NCBI GenBank assembly: GCA_900553515.1
Contig: USDN01000040.1
Span: 1 to 25,095, forward strand
Length of the DNA stretch: 25,095 bases
Direction of reading: 5' to 3'
Origin: an uncultured Blautia sp.
GTDB lineage: Bacteria; Bacillota; Clostridia; Lachnospirales; Lachnospiraceae
Part shown: positions 1 to 7,834 of the stretch, piece after piece
How positions within the stretch are numbered: position 1 is the stretch's first letter
Layout: each line of letters starts with the position of its first letter
Position numbers and translations under genes: made by a program
Notes under the pieces: generated by a model
The model's input: the letters and a program-made list of their open reading frames with translations, nothing else
Database searches by the model: none
Told to the model about the DNA's origin: nothing

Positions 1-11
1 CCGGCGGGCAT
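1..11 (-). CDS. Possible 5' end of a further minus-strand gene (partial)
   Basis: An ATG lies at positions 9-11 read on the minus strand. A GAGGG Shine-Dalgarno-like sequence (19-23) sits 7 nt upstream of it. Only three or four codons (Met-Pro-Ala-Gly) are inside the window, so no product can be named. A short inverted repeat (CTCGGTT / AACCCGAG, about 21-41) partly covers the ribosome site. It follows the terminator of the ATPase gene, so it would need its own promoter or read-through. This is a weak call. Confidence 0.2.
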
Positions 12-55
12 TTTTTTACCCTCGGGTTCTCCAAACCGAGAACTTTCCTTTAATA

Positions 56-88
56 CAAGAAAAAGGCAGCCGGAATCTCCGGCTGCCC
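56..88 (-). terminator. Rho-independent terminator of the P-type ATPase gene
   Basis: Read on the minus strand, a perfect 9-bp stem GGCAGCCGG / CCGGCTGCC (66-88) with a 5-nt loop is followed directly by TTTTTCTTGT. It lies about 20 nt beyond the stop codon of the ATPase gene. Confidence 0.9.
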
Positions 89-108
89 TGCAGTTTCATT
101 ATTATGAT

Positions 109-2745
109 TTATTTCCCGAGCTTACGCTGGATGGCTTTTACGATTTCCATGATCGGAATGATCAGGACTGCAAGTCCAAGGGCGATCAGGTATTCGGTAA
201 AGTCGATCGGTGTAAACTGGAATGCTTTTGCAATAAACGGAACCTCGATAACAACAGTTGTCAGGATCAGAGATACCAGCATTGCACCATAAAGGAATAC
301 GTTATGGCTGTTCAGTTTGAATATGGAACCACGGCGGCTTCTCATATTTAGGGAATGGCAGATTTCCACCATAGAAAGTGTAAGGAATGCCATTGTCGTT
401 CCGTCAGCGCTGTTTACAAATTCCCATACACCGGACTCGATTCTGTGTCCTACCAGATAAGAGATCATTACCAGGATGGTAACAACTGCGCCCTGGAAAA
501 ATACATCAAATCCCATTCCTCCGGCAAAGATTCCTTCCTTCGGATCACGGGGTTTCTTTTTCATGATATCGGATTCGCTCTTTTCAAGTCCAAGAGCCAG
601 CGCCGGGAAGCAGTCTGTGATCAGGTTGATCCAGAGAAGGTGCACCGGCTTCAGGATGGTAAATCCGATCATCGTGGAAAAGAAGATTGCAAGAACCTCT
701 GCCAGGTTGGAAGCAAGGAGGAACTGGATGGCTTTACGGATATTTGCGTAAATACGACGGCCTTCTTCTACCGCAGAAACGATGGTAGCAAAGTTGTCAT
801 CTGCAAGAACCATATCTGCAACGTTTTTGGTAACGTCTGTTCCGGTAATACCCATACCTACACCGATATCAGCGCTCTTGATGGACGGGGCATCGTTGAC
901 GCCGTCACCGGTCATGGCGGTGATCATGCCTTTTTTCTTCCATGCATTGACAATACGGACCTTATGCTCCGGCTGTACACGGGCATAGACGGAAATCTCT
1001 TCTACTTTCTTTTCAAAATCTTCATCGCTGATCTCATTTAACTGTGCCCCTGTAATCGCCTGTGACGGATCGGTCAGGATACCAAGCTCCATACCAATGG
1101 CTACTGCCGTATCCTTATGGTCACCTGTGATCATAATCGGACGGATGCCGGCTTCACGGCACTCTACGATCGCAGCTTTTACCTCCGGACGTACCGGGTC
1201 GATCATACCGGAAAGGCCAAGATAAGTAAGCTCCTGCTCCAGAAATTCCGGTTCTGTGCTTTCCGGCATCTTGTCCCACTGACGGCAGGCGCCGCAGAGA
1301 ACACGGAGTGCTCTGTCAGCCATAGACTTGTTGCTCTTCAGAATGGAGGCGCGTACCTCTTCTGTCATAGGTACTTTTTCTCCGTTTACCATTGCATGGG
1401 TACAGCATTTCAGCACTTCATCCGGCGCACCCTTGGTAAACTGGATAATCTTGTGATCCTTTGTTTCATGAACTGTGGACATCATCTTTCGGAGAGAATC
1501 AAAAGGCGCTTCTCCTACACGGACATATTCCTCTTTCAGCTGTGTCTTGATCATGCCGTTTTTGGCTGCATCATTGACAAGAGCACATTCCGTCGGCTCT
1601 CCTACCGCTTCTCCTGCATCTGCGTCATACTCAGCATCGGAGCAAAGAGCCATTGCTGTTTCCAGCGCTTTTTCATCATCTGCCACATGCTCCACTACCG
1701 TCATCTTATTCTGTGTCAGGGTTCCTGTTTTATCAGAGCAGATGATCTGTGTACATCCAAGGGTTTCTACTGCAGTCAGCTTACGGATAATGGCATTTCG
1801 TTTCGACATATTTGTAACGCCGATAGAAAGCACGATGGTGACAACTGCTGCCAGTCCTTCCGGAATCGCAGCAACTGCAAGAGAAACTGCAACCATAAAG
1901 GTACTGAGGATGGTGTCACTGCTGATTCCTGCACGAAGAAGTCCCACTGCAAAGATCACAATGCAGATGCCAATTACGAGAACAGTAAGGATCTTACTGA
2001 GCTGATTCAGTTTGATCTGAAGAGGTGTTGCCTCATCCTGTGCCATAGAAAGTGCTTCTGCAATCTTACCCATCTCCGTTTTCATTCCGGTTCCGGTAAT
2101 GACCATCTTTCCACGTCCATAAACAACCGTGGATCCCATATATGCCATGTTTTTACGATCACCCAGAGGAACGTCCTTCTCACCGGCATCCAGCTTCAGA
2201 AGACCTGCGATCTTATTTGCCGGAACCGATTCTCCGGTAAGAGCCGCCTCTTCAATCTTCAGACTGGCAGATTCTATGATACGTCCGTCTGCCGGAACTG
2301 CATCTCCTGCTTCCAGAAGAACCACATCTCCGGGAACCAGCTCGTCACTTTTCAGAACAGTAACTTTTCCGTCTCGGAGAACCTTACTGGTTGCGGCTGC
2401 GATTTCCTGCAGCGCTTCAATGGCAGCTTCCGCCTTGCTTTCCTGTACAACACCCAGAACAGCATTGATCACTACTACAGAAAGGATAATGATCACATCT
2501 GCAAAGGATTCTCCTTCATAAAAAGCAGTGATTCCGGATATGGCAGCTGCAACGATCAGAATAATGATCATAGGGTCTGCCAGTTCTTTCAGGAAACGCT
2601 GGATCAGAGATGTTTTTTTGCCTTTTTCCAGTTCGTTTTTTCCATATCTGGAAAGACGTTCCTGCGCTTCTCCTGTAGTAAGTCCCTCCTGAGAGGAATT
2701 CTGTTCTTTCAGAACTTCTTCTAAACTTGACAAATATTCTTTCAT
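109..2745 (-). CDS. P2-type cation-transporting ATPase (Ca2+/Mn2+ export type)
   Basis: This is an integral-membrane P-type ATPase of 878 residues, the usual length for the SERCA/PMCA-like bacterial family. Visible motifs in order are: an N-terminal cation-ATPase domain; TGES (170-173, actuator); the transmembrane PEGL motif with Glu296 (an ion ligand in the family); DKTGTLT with phosphorylated Asp338; and GDGVNDAP (613 onward, hinge). A C-terminal membrane domain follows, with an N-L-I-T-D segment that supplies further ion ligands in the family. The ATG at 2745 has a GGAGG ribosome site a few bases upstream. The family exports Ca2+, and several members export Mn2+. The yybP-ykoY riboswitch in the 5' leader argues for Mn2+ as substrate or inducer here. 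The gene is monocistronic, between its own promoter (2992-3020) and terminator (56-88). The family assignment is firm; the ion is inferred. Confidence 0.95.
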   Translation of the reverse strand: MKEYLSSLEEVLKEQNSSQEGLTTGEAQERLSRYGKNELEKGKKTSLIQRFLKELADPMIIILIVAAAISGITAFYEGESFADVIIILSVVVINAVLGVVQESKAEAAIEALQEIAAATSKVLRDGKVTVLKSDELVPGDVVLLEAGDAVPADGRIIESASLKIEEAALTGESVPANKIAGLLKLDAGEKDVPLGDRKNMAYMGSTVVYGRGKMVITGTGMKTEMGKIAEALSMAQDEATPLQIKLNQLSKILTVLVIGICIVIFAVGLLRAGISSDTILSTFMVAVSLAVAAIPEGLAAVVTIVLSIGVTNMSKRNAIIRKLTAVETLGCTQIICSDKTGTLTQNKMTVVEHVADDEKALETAMALCSDAEYDADAGEAVGEPTECALVNDAAKNGMIKTQLKEEYVRVGEAPFDSLRKMMSTVHETKDHKIIQFTKGAPDEVLKCCTHAMVNGEKVPMTEEVRASILKSNKSMADRALRVLCGACRQWDKMPESTEPEFLEQELTYLGLSGMIDPVRPEVKAAIVECREAGIRPIMITGDHKDTAVAIGMELGILTDPSQAITGAQLNEISDEDFEKKVEEISVYARVQPEHKVRIVNAWKKKGMITAMTGDGVNDAPSIKSADIGVGMGITGTDVTKNVADMVLADDNFATIVSAVEEGRRIYANIRKAIQFLLASNLAEVLAIFFSTMIGFTILKPVHLLWINLITDCFPALALGLEKSESDIMKKKPRDPKEGIFAGGMGFDVFFQGAVVTILVMISYLVGHRIESGVWEFVNSADGTTMAFLTLSMVEICHSLNMRSRRGSIFKLNSHNVFLYGAMLVSLILTTVVIEVPFIAKAFQFTPIDFTEYLIALGLAVLIIPIMEIVKAIQRKLGK

Positions 2746-2851
2746 ATTGCCTCCGTTTCTGTGCAGCCAGACCTCAGGTCCTGCACGGTTTTTATTTTGA
2801 TGACAGACTCCGGAAAAATTTCCAATGTCTTTATGAATGGGATGAGGGAAT

Positions 2852-2894
2852 AAAAAAGAGACTTATCCAGGGACTACTCCCATAGATAAGTCTC
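2852..2894 (-). terminator. Riboswitch-controlled attenuator ahead of the ATPase gene
   Basis: On the minus strand a 10-bp stem GAGACTTATC / GATAAGTCTC (2858-2894) is followed by TTTTTT (2852-2857), giving an intrinsic terminator about 110 nt before the ATPase start codon. Its 5' arm contains the CTTA that closes the aptamer P1 helix, so the terminator and the folded aptamer are mutually exclusive. Confidence 0.85.
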
Positions 2895-2975
2895 GCTGTT
2901 TCAAACAAAACCAGACCCACGGCCATGATGTTGATTCTGTTACGCCATTATGGTGTCAGCTACTCCCTTACATCC
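2886..2975 (-). ncRNA. yybP-ykoY (Mn2+) riboswitch aptamer
   Basis: Read on the minus strand, the leader contains the family's two hallmark segments. These are GGGAGTAGC near the 5' side (about 2959-2967) and AGCGAGACTT at the 3' side (about 2887-2896). Between them lie a TCAACA segment and a GGCC...GGTCTGG arm. P1 can form between GTAAG and CTTAT. In the family, Mn2+ binding stabilises the aptamer and prevents terminator formation, so the gene is on in high Mn2+. The downstream terminator shares the P1 3' strand, which fits that logic. The identification is by recalled consensus; a covariance search with Rfam RF00080 would settle it. Confidence 0.88.
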
Positions 2976-2991
2976 TTTTTTCATTGCTGTT

Positions 2992-3020
2992 ATTATGCAC
3001 CTTTTTATTTCAAAATGCAA
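2992..3020 (-). promoter_or_regulatory. Sigma-A type promoter of the riboswitch-ATPase transcript
   Basis: On the minus strand, -35 TTGCAT (3015-3020) and -10 CATAAT (2992-2997) are separated by 17 nt. The start would fall about 10 nt before the aptamer, as expected for a riboswitch leader. Confidence 0.65.
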
Positions 3021-3064
3021 TGACTTTATAAAAATTTAATGTTTACAGAAAATGCTGGTTATTT

Positions 3065-3649
3065 TCAGCAGCGGTTTCGTTTGTTCACAAAATAATTCAG
3101 GATCCCGCCGCCCACAATAATCACGAGGGCAACGCCTACCACTCTTTTGGCTGCCTCCTGAGGAAGCTGCCCTTTAGAACCAATAGAATCCGCATAAAAC
3201 AGCAGTGTATATTCTACTTCATGAGGTGTTCCCATGGCTGTGGTATCCGCAATCACTTCTACTGGCTCGTCCATGGCCAGAATCGGGATTTCAAATATGG
3301 AGTTCATCTCTTCTTCATTAACAGGAAGATATTTTTCTCCATCTACGATCATATAGTCATAATTGGAACTGCTCCACTGAAGTCTGGTAAACGCTCTGCC
3401 GTCACGTACGATCAGGACAGTAGGAGAAACCACACCTGCCTTACCACTTCCGCCTTCCAGGTCTACCTGAATAGAGTATTCCCCATCTTCCATATTCATT
3501 TTCACTCCCGAAGATTCAGACTGGTCAGCCTCTTCTTTTCCTGATGTTTGTTCCTTTCCTGCGTAAACCGGATCTGCCGAAAAAGCAAGCATTCCGGCTA
3601 TAACCAGAAACACTGCGCTTTTTAAAACCAGTGTAAATTTATTTTTCAT
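3065..3649 (-). CDS. Secreted, membrane-anchored NEAT-like domain protein
   Basis: This 194-residue protein has an N-terminal signal peptide (hydrophobic core about 8-24, A-x-A-like cleavage near 28-30). An acidic Ser/Glu-rich linker follows, then a beta-rich domain (about 50-155), a C-terminal transmembrane helix (about 170-188) and a short basic tail. The domain contains NYDYMIVDGEKYLPV and ADTTAMGTPHEVEYTL segments. These resemble NEAT-like/iron-transport-associated domains found in clostridial surface proteins and fused to iron or heme ABC binding proteins. Members bind heme or assist iron uptake; binding here is inferred from resemblance only. The ribosome site GAGGTGAG precedes the ATG at 3649. 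No iron or heme transporter gene is adjacent. It sits 145 nt downstream of cls on the same strand, and no clear terminator lies between them. Confidence 0.7.
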   Translation of the reverse strand: MKNKFTLVLKSAVFLVIAGMLAFSADPVYAGKEQTSGKEEADQSESSGVKMNMEDGEYSIQVDLEGGSGKAGVVSPTVLIVRDGRAFTRLQWSSSNYDYMIVDGEKYLPVNEEEMNSIFEIPILAMDEPVEVIADTTAMGTPHEVEYTLLFYADSIGSKGQLPQEAAKRVVGVALVIIVGGGILNYFVNKRNRC

Positions 3650-3794
3650 TAAATCTCACCTCATTCTGCATTTTTTCTTTCTGCCCTCGTTCCAGGAACT
3701 GATCATAAAGGTAAGGATCACAATTCTGAATATCATTCTCAAAAATGGCGATATATTCCTACACCAGATACAAGCCTCCCTTCCCGGGTACCGG

Positions 3795-5369
3795 CTACAG
3801 CAGCGGTGCGGCAGCTTTTGCAATAAAGCCAAGTACCCGGCGCTTCAAAGGTTCTGACCGGATCATATCCACCGTGATCTCCCGGCATTTTTCCTGGGTA
3901 AGTGCAAAATCCTCTTTAATCTGAGGAATACAGTCCGTTCCCCACATATAGGTAGCACACTCAAAATGATGGTACAGACTTCGGTAATCCAGATTAATCG
4001 TACCCACAACAGCTTCGCGGTCATCACATACGAAAACTTTTGCATGGATAAAACCAGGTGTGTATTCATATATTTTTACACCGGATTCCAATAAAGATTT
4101 ATAGTGTGTCAGCGCAAGCGCAAATGGAATGTACTTATCCGGAATACCAGGAAGAATGATCCTTACGTCAACCCCTCGTTCAGCTGCATATTTCAGTGCA
4201 TTTTCCAGTTCGCCGTCCAGGATCAGATACGGTGTCATTATATGTATATAATTCTGAGCCCGGTTCAGCATGTCTATATAAACCTGTTCTCCCACCTTGT
4301 CTCTGTCAAGAGGACAGTCGCCATAAGGCATGACAAAACCGTTTTCAGCCTGTGGTGCAGCCGGTATGTTCAAAAATCTGTCAAAATCTGTTTCCTTTTC
4401 ATCCAGATACCACATGTGCAGGAACATCCTGGTAAAGCTGCTGACCGCCTCACCCTGTACCATTACTGCAGTATCTTTCCAGTGGCCATATTTTACATAG
4501 GTATTAATATACTCGTCCGCCAGGTTGATGCCTCCATTAAAAGCAGTCTTTCCATCAATGACCAGAATCTTACGATGATCCCGGTAATTATAGTGTGTGG
4601 ATACAAACGGTTTGATGGGTGCAAACATTTTACATTTGATCCCCAGCTTCTGAAGTCTCTTCGGGTAATCATGAGGCAGTGTGGACAGCTCGCAGGTGCC
4701 GTCGTAAAGCATTCTCACATCTACTCCCTCTTTTACCTTTCGCGCCAGGATCTCCAGGATCTTGCCCCACATTTCTCCTTCATTTACAATAAAATATTCC
4801 AGAAAAATAAAATGCTCTGCCTTCTCCAGCTGGATCAGCATTTCACGGAATTTATCCTCTCCCAGAGGAAAATAGGTAACAGAAGTATGATCGTATACCG
4901 GATAGCATCCACTGCGGCGCACATAACGGCAAAGGCCTGCCGCCCCGGGATCTGCCTTCTGCAGTTCTTTTTCTGTTTCCGGATCCTGCGAAAGAGAGTT
5001 CTCCGTTTCTTTATTCAGTTGGGCATAATGATTTTTCAGTGCCCGGTGCCCTACATCCTTCTGCGTATAGAGAAACAGAAGGGCGCCGAACACAGGCAGA
5101 AGCATAACTACTACCAGCCAGGTGATCTTGGCTGTCGGATCCATGGAACTATTTAAAAGATACAGTACCATAAACACAGTGAAGATCACAACTCCGCCGT
5201 AAATATGAGGCAAAAACTCTTCAAACCAGTGGAAAATACTGAACAGGAACAGAACCTGCACAGCAAGAAGGACAAGGATCAGCCCGGAACGGCTGAATAT
5301 CATCCTGAGGATTCCCTGCCGGCCCTTTTTCAAAAGACGCAGCCCGGTTTCTTTGGTATCTTCTTTCAT
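3795..5369 (-). CDS. cls: Cardiolipin synthase (phospholipase D superfamily)
   Basis: A membrane enzyme that condenses two phosphatidylglycerols into cardiolipin and glycerol. The 524 residues match the family's usual length. Hydrophobic segments lie at about 29-47, 55-73 and 83-101 (PLDc_N type). Two HKD catalytic motifs follow: His265-Lys267-Asp272 and His442-Lys444-Asp449, each followed by the characteristic G-x-x-N segment (GGINL, GTINL). Both motifs are intact. The ATG at 5369 is preceded by AAAGGAG at a good distance. The gene is divergent from the serine dehydratase operon, and the two promoters face away from each other in a gap of about 180 nt. Confidence 0.95.
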   Translation of the reverse strand: MKEDTKETGLRLLKKGRQGILRMIFSRSGLILVLLAVQVLFLFSIFHWFEEFLPHIYGGVVIFTVFMVLYLLNSSMDPTAKITWLVVVMLLPVFGALLFLYTQKDVGHRALKNHYAQLNKETENSLSQDPETEKELQKADPGAAGLCRYVRRSGCYPVYDHTSVTYFPLGEDKFREMLIQLEKAEHFIFLEYFIVNEGEMWGKILEILARKVKEGVDVRMLYDGTCELSTLPHDYPKRLQKLGIKCKMFAPIKPFVSTHYNYRDHRKILVIDGKTAFNGGINLADEYINTYVKYGHWKDTAVMVQGEAVSSFTRMFLHMWYLDEKETDFDRFLNIPAAPQAENGFVMPYGDCPLDRDKVGEQVYIDMLNRAQNYIHIMTPYLILDGELENALKYAAERGVDVRIILPGIPDKYIPFALALTHYKSLLESGVKIYEYTPGFIHAKVFVCDDREAVVGTINLDYRSLYHHFECATYMWGTDCIPQIKEDFALTQEKCREITVDMIRSEPLKRRVLGFIAKAAAPLL

Positions 5370-5433
5370 TTTATCAGGTACTCCTTTCTTAAAGTAATGA
5401 TCTGTCCATAGAATCTTCTATGTAAACTATACT

Positions 5434-5463
5434 ATTATAACATGTATAAATTCATAAGGCCAA
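5434..5463 (-). promoter_or_regulatory. Likely promoter of cls
   Basis: On the minus strand a perfect TATAAT (5434-5439) lies about 65 nt before the cls start. The best -35 is TTGGCC (5458-5463) at 18 nt spacing, which matches the consensus poorly. Confidence 0.45.
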
Positions 5464-5492
5464 TGCTTAATATTTTATTTTCTGTCCTGATA

Positions 5493-5501
5493 TGGTATAC
5501 T
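5493..5501 (+). promoter_or_regulatory. Likely extended -10 promoter of the serine dehydratase operon
   Basis: TGG-TATACT (5493-5501) is an extended -10 element located 50 nt before the sdaAB start. No good -35 is visible at 17 nt. Confidence 0.45.
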
Positions 5502-5551
5502 AACAAATACAGCAGTTATATTAAAATGACTGACTCAGAAAGGGAAATTTT

Positions 5552-6232
5552 ATGGCATTTATCAGTGTTTTTAATGTGCTTGGGCCGGAAATGATCGGTC
5601 CTTCCAGTTCTCATACAGCCGGAGCCTGCTCCATAGCGCTTCTGGCTCAGCAGATGGCTGACAGCCCCATCACAGATGTAGAATTTACATTATATAATTC
5701 TTTTGCCCAGACTTATAAAGGACATGGAACAGATCTTGCTCTTCTCGGCGGGGTCATGGGATTTTCGACAGATGACAGACGGATCCCCAATGCCTTTTCT
5801 ATTGCAAAGGAACGGGGTATTTCCTACAAATATATCGAAGCCGATCCGGACCCGGATATTCATCCTAATACAGTAGATATCCATATCACCTGTTCCGGCG
5901 GACGTTCTTACACCGTACGGGGAGAATCTCTTGGCGGCGGCAAAATGAGGATCAGCAGGATCAACCATATCGATGTTGATTTTTCCGGAGAATACAGTAC
6001 GCTGATCATCATCCATTACGACCGCCCGGGAGTTCTTGCCCATATCACAGGCTGTCTCAGTGAAAAAAATGTCAACATCGCTTTTATGAAGCTTTTCCGG
6101 GAAACAAAGGGAGATATCGCTTACAGCATCATAGAATTTGACGGTACCCTGCCGGAGGATGCAGAAGCACAGATCCTCCGGAACCCTGATGTTCAGGATG
6201 TGATCTTTATACCAATTCAAAGGAGAATTTAA
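5552..6232 (+). CDS. sdaAB: L-serine dehydratase, iron-sulfur type, beta subunit
   Basis: Regulatory/beta subunit of the oxygen-sensitive [4Fe-4S] L-serine ammonia-lyase, which converts L-serine to pyruvate and ammonia. The 226 residues carry the family signature GPSSSHTAGA (16-25) at the N-terminus. A C-terminal ACT domain (about 148-220) begins STLIIIHYDRPGVLAHIT. Two-subunit forms are typical of Firmicutes, whereas E. coli SdaA fuses both parts. The ribosome site AAAGGGA is 9 nt upstream of the ATG. The stop codon is only 3 nt before sdaAA, so the two are translated together. Confidence 0.95.
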   Translation: MAFISVFNVLGPEMIGPSSSHTAGACSIALLAQQMADSPITDVEFTLYNSFAQTYKGHGTDLALLGGVMGFSTDDRRIPNAFSIAKERGISYKYIEADPDPDIHPNTVDIHITCSGGRSYTVRGESLGGGKMRISRINHIDVDFSGEYSTLIIIHYDRPGVLAHITGCLSEKNVNIAFMKLFRETKGDIAYSIIEFDGTLPEDAEAQILRNPDVQDVIFIPIQRRI

Positions 6233-6235
6233 CAC

Positions 6236-7111
6236 ATGGATTTTAAGAATGCACAGGAGCTCCTTGAGCTTTGTAAAAAAGAAAACTGTACTATCTCTTC
6301 TATTATGAAGAAAAGAGAGTGTCTCCTTTCAGAAACCACGGAAGAAGCCATTACAGCCCAGATGGACCATTCCCTGAAGATCATGCGGGAATCTGTAGCC
6401 GCTCCTATCAATTCTCCAAAAAAATCCATCGGAGGACTGATCGGAGGGGAAGCGCAGCAGATCAACCGTCATCGCCTCAGCGGAAATTCCATCTGCGGCC
6501 CGGTTCTTTCAAAAGCCATTGCCTACTCCATGGCTGTCCTGGAAACCAATACCACTATGGGACTGATCGTCGCAGCGCCTACAGCAGGCTCCTCCGGTGT
6601 CCTGCCCGGTCTTTTGCTGGCGCTTCAGGAAGAATATCATTTAAGTGATTCTGCAGTGATCGATGCTCTTTTTAATGCAGGCGCTATTGGATATCTTGCC
6701 ATGCGCAACGCTACGGTAGCAGGCGCTGTGGGAGGCTGTCAGGCAGAGGTTGGTGTTGCTTCTGCTATGGCTGCATCTGCCGCTGTTGAGCTTATGGGCG
6801 GAACACCGGAGCAATGTCTCCACGCTGCTGTTTCTGTTCTGATGAATTTCCTTGGACTGGTATGCGACCCTATCGGTGGACTTGTAGAATGTCCCTGCCA
6901 GGGACGAAATGCCGCCGGTGTGGCAGTTGCACTGACCGGAGCCGAACTGGCATTAAGCGGAGTAAAACAGCTGATCCCCTTTGACGAAATGCTTCTTACC
7001 ATGTATCAGGTAGGGAAACAGATCCCGCCCGGACTTCGGGAAACAGCACTTGGGGGATGTGCTGCTACACCAACCGGAAAGAAATTGGGGTGCAGCATCT
7101 GTCATAAATAA
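6236..7111 (+). CDS. sdaAA: L-serine dehydratase, iron-sulfur type, alpha subunit
   Basis: Catalytic subunit of L-serine ammonia-lyase, 291 residues as usual for the family. Visible conserved elements are APTAGSSG (114-121), GGCQAEVG with Cys168, and CDPIGGLVECPC with Cys210, Cys219 and Cys221. Three of these cysteines should hold the [4Fe-4S] cluster, whose open iron site binds serine. The C-terminus ends in a further Cys-x-x-Cys (CSIC, 286-289), as seen in other clostridial members. The ribosome site AAAGGAG lies inside the end of sdaAB. Substrate assignment rests on family similarity. Confidence 0.95.
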   Translation: MDFKNAQELLELCKKENCTISSIMKKRECLLSETTEEAITAQMDHSLKIMRESVAAPINSPKKSIGGLIGGEAQQINRHRLSGNSICGPVLSKAIAYSMAVLETNTTMGLIVAAPTAGSSGVLPGLLLALQEEYHLSDSAVIDALFNAGAIGYLAMRNATVAGAVGGCQAEVGVASAMAASAAVELMGGTPEQCLHAAVSVLMNFLGLVCDPIGGLVECPCQGRNAAGVAVALTGAELALSGVKQLIPFDEMLLTMYQVGKQIPPGLRETALGGCAATPTGKKLGCSICHK

Positions 7112-7123
7112 AGAGGAGCCACT

Positions 7124-7834
7124 ATGATAAAAACAGTCATCTTTGATATTGATAATACACTTTATGACTATGATAAAAACCATATTCTGGGGATGAAGGC
7201 TCTGACTGATTACTGCCAGTCTGAATTTGATCTGAATGAAAAAGAGGCCCTTTCCTGTTACCATCAGGCTATGGATATCACCAACCGGCGGATCGGAACC
7301 GACACTGCCGCCATCCACAGCCGGATGCTGCGCTTTCAGTGCATGACAGAGCTTCTGAAACAGCCGCTGTTTCCTCATGTAGAAAATATGTATCATGCCT
7401 ACTGGGATACACTGGTCGACCATGCGGAGCCCTCTCCCGGAATCCGGGCTTTGATGGAAGAACTGAAAAACCGCCATATCCGTATCGGTATCGGAACGGA
7501 TATGACGGCCTCTGTTCAGTATAAAAAACTCCTGAAGCTGGAACTTGCCCCTTATATTGATTTTATCGTTACCAGCCAGGAGGCCGGTGTGGAAAAACCC
7601 CATCCTCATTTTTTTGATATCTGTCTGGAAAAAGCAGGATGCCTTCCGGGAGAATGTGCTTTTGTGGGCGATAACCAGAAAAAAGATGTAAAAGGTGCCC
7701 TGGATCATGGAATGCTGGGCATCTGGTACAGCCAGGAAAAAGAACCGGAAGGAACGTTTGATTTCCCTGTAATCGCTTCCTATACAGATCTGGAAGGATT
7801 TCTTTGTCTGCTTAAACAGGCTGTACTCCGTTAA
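7124..7834 (+). CDS. HAD-superfamily hydrolase (YjjG/phosphatase-like)
   Basis: A cytoplasmic HAD phosphatase of 236 residues. Motif I is DIDNT with nucleophile Asp8 and acid Asp10, motif II is GTD (Thr125), motif III is Lys158 in EKPHP, and motif IV is Asp183 in VGDN. A helical cap lies between motifs I and II (about 15-90), as in the C1-cap YjjG nucleotidase group. The substrate cannot be told from sequence. It begins 12 nt after sdaAA with an AGAGGAG ribosome site, so it is the third gene of the serine dehydratase operon. Its last 23 nt overlap the end of iolJ on the opposite strand. Confidence 0.88.
   Translation: MIKTVIFDIDNTLYDYDKNHILGMKALTDYCQSEFDLNEKEALSCYHQAMDITNRRIGTDTAAIHSRMLRFQCMTELLKQPLFPHVENMYHAYWDTLVDHAEPSPGIRALMEELKNRHIRIGIGTDMTASVQYKKLLKLELAPYIDFIVTSQEAGVEKPHPHFFDICLEKAGCLPGECAFVGDNQKKDVKGALDHGMLGIWYSQEKEPEGTFDFPVIASYTDLEGFLCLLKQAVLR

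Noticed and set aside
1117..2724. Long open frame on the plus strand, 535 codons, opposite the ATPase gene
   Set aside because: Its translation is rich in Cys, His and Arg with no recognisable domain, and it is fully antisense to an intact P-type ATPase. It is a shadow of that gene's codon use.
2746..3064. M-box (Mg2+) riboswitch as an alternative for the ATPase leader
   Set aside because: The conserved M-box segments I recall are not present, whereas GGGAGTAGC and AGCGAGACTT of yybP-ykoY are.
3038..3070. Weak hairpin GCTG-8 nt-CAGC just past the NEAT-like gene as a terminator
   Set aside because: The stem is only 4 bp and lacks a proper T run.
4104..5156. Plus-strand open frame opposite cardiolipin synthase
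   Set aside because: Antisense to a gene with both HKD motifs intact, with no ribosome site and no domain.
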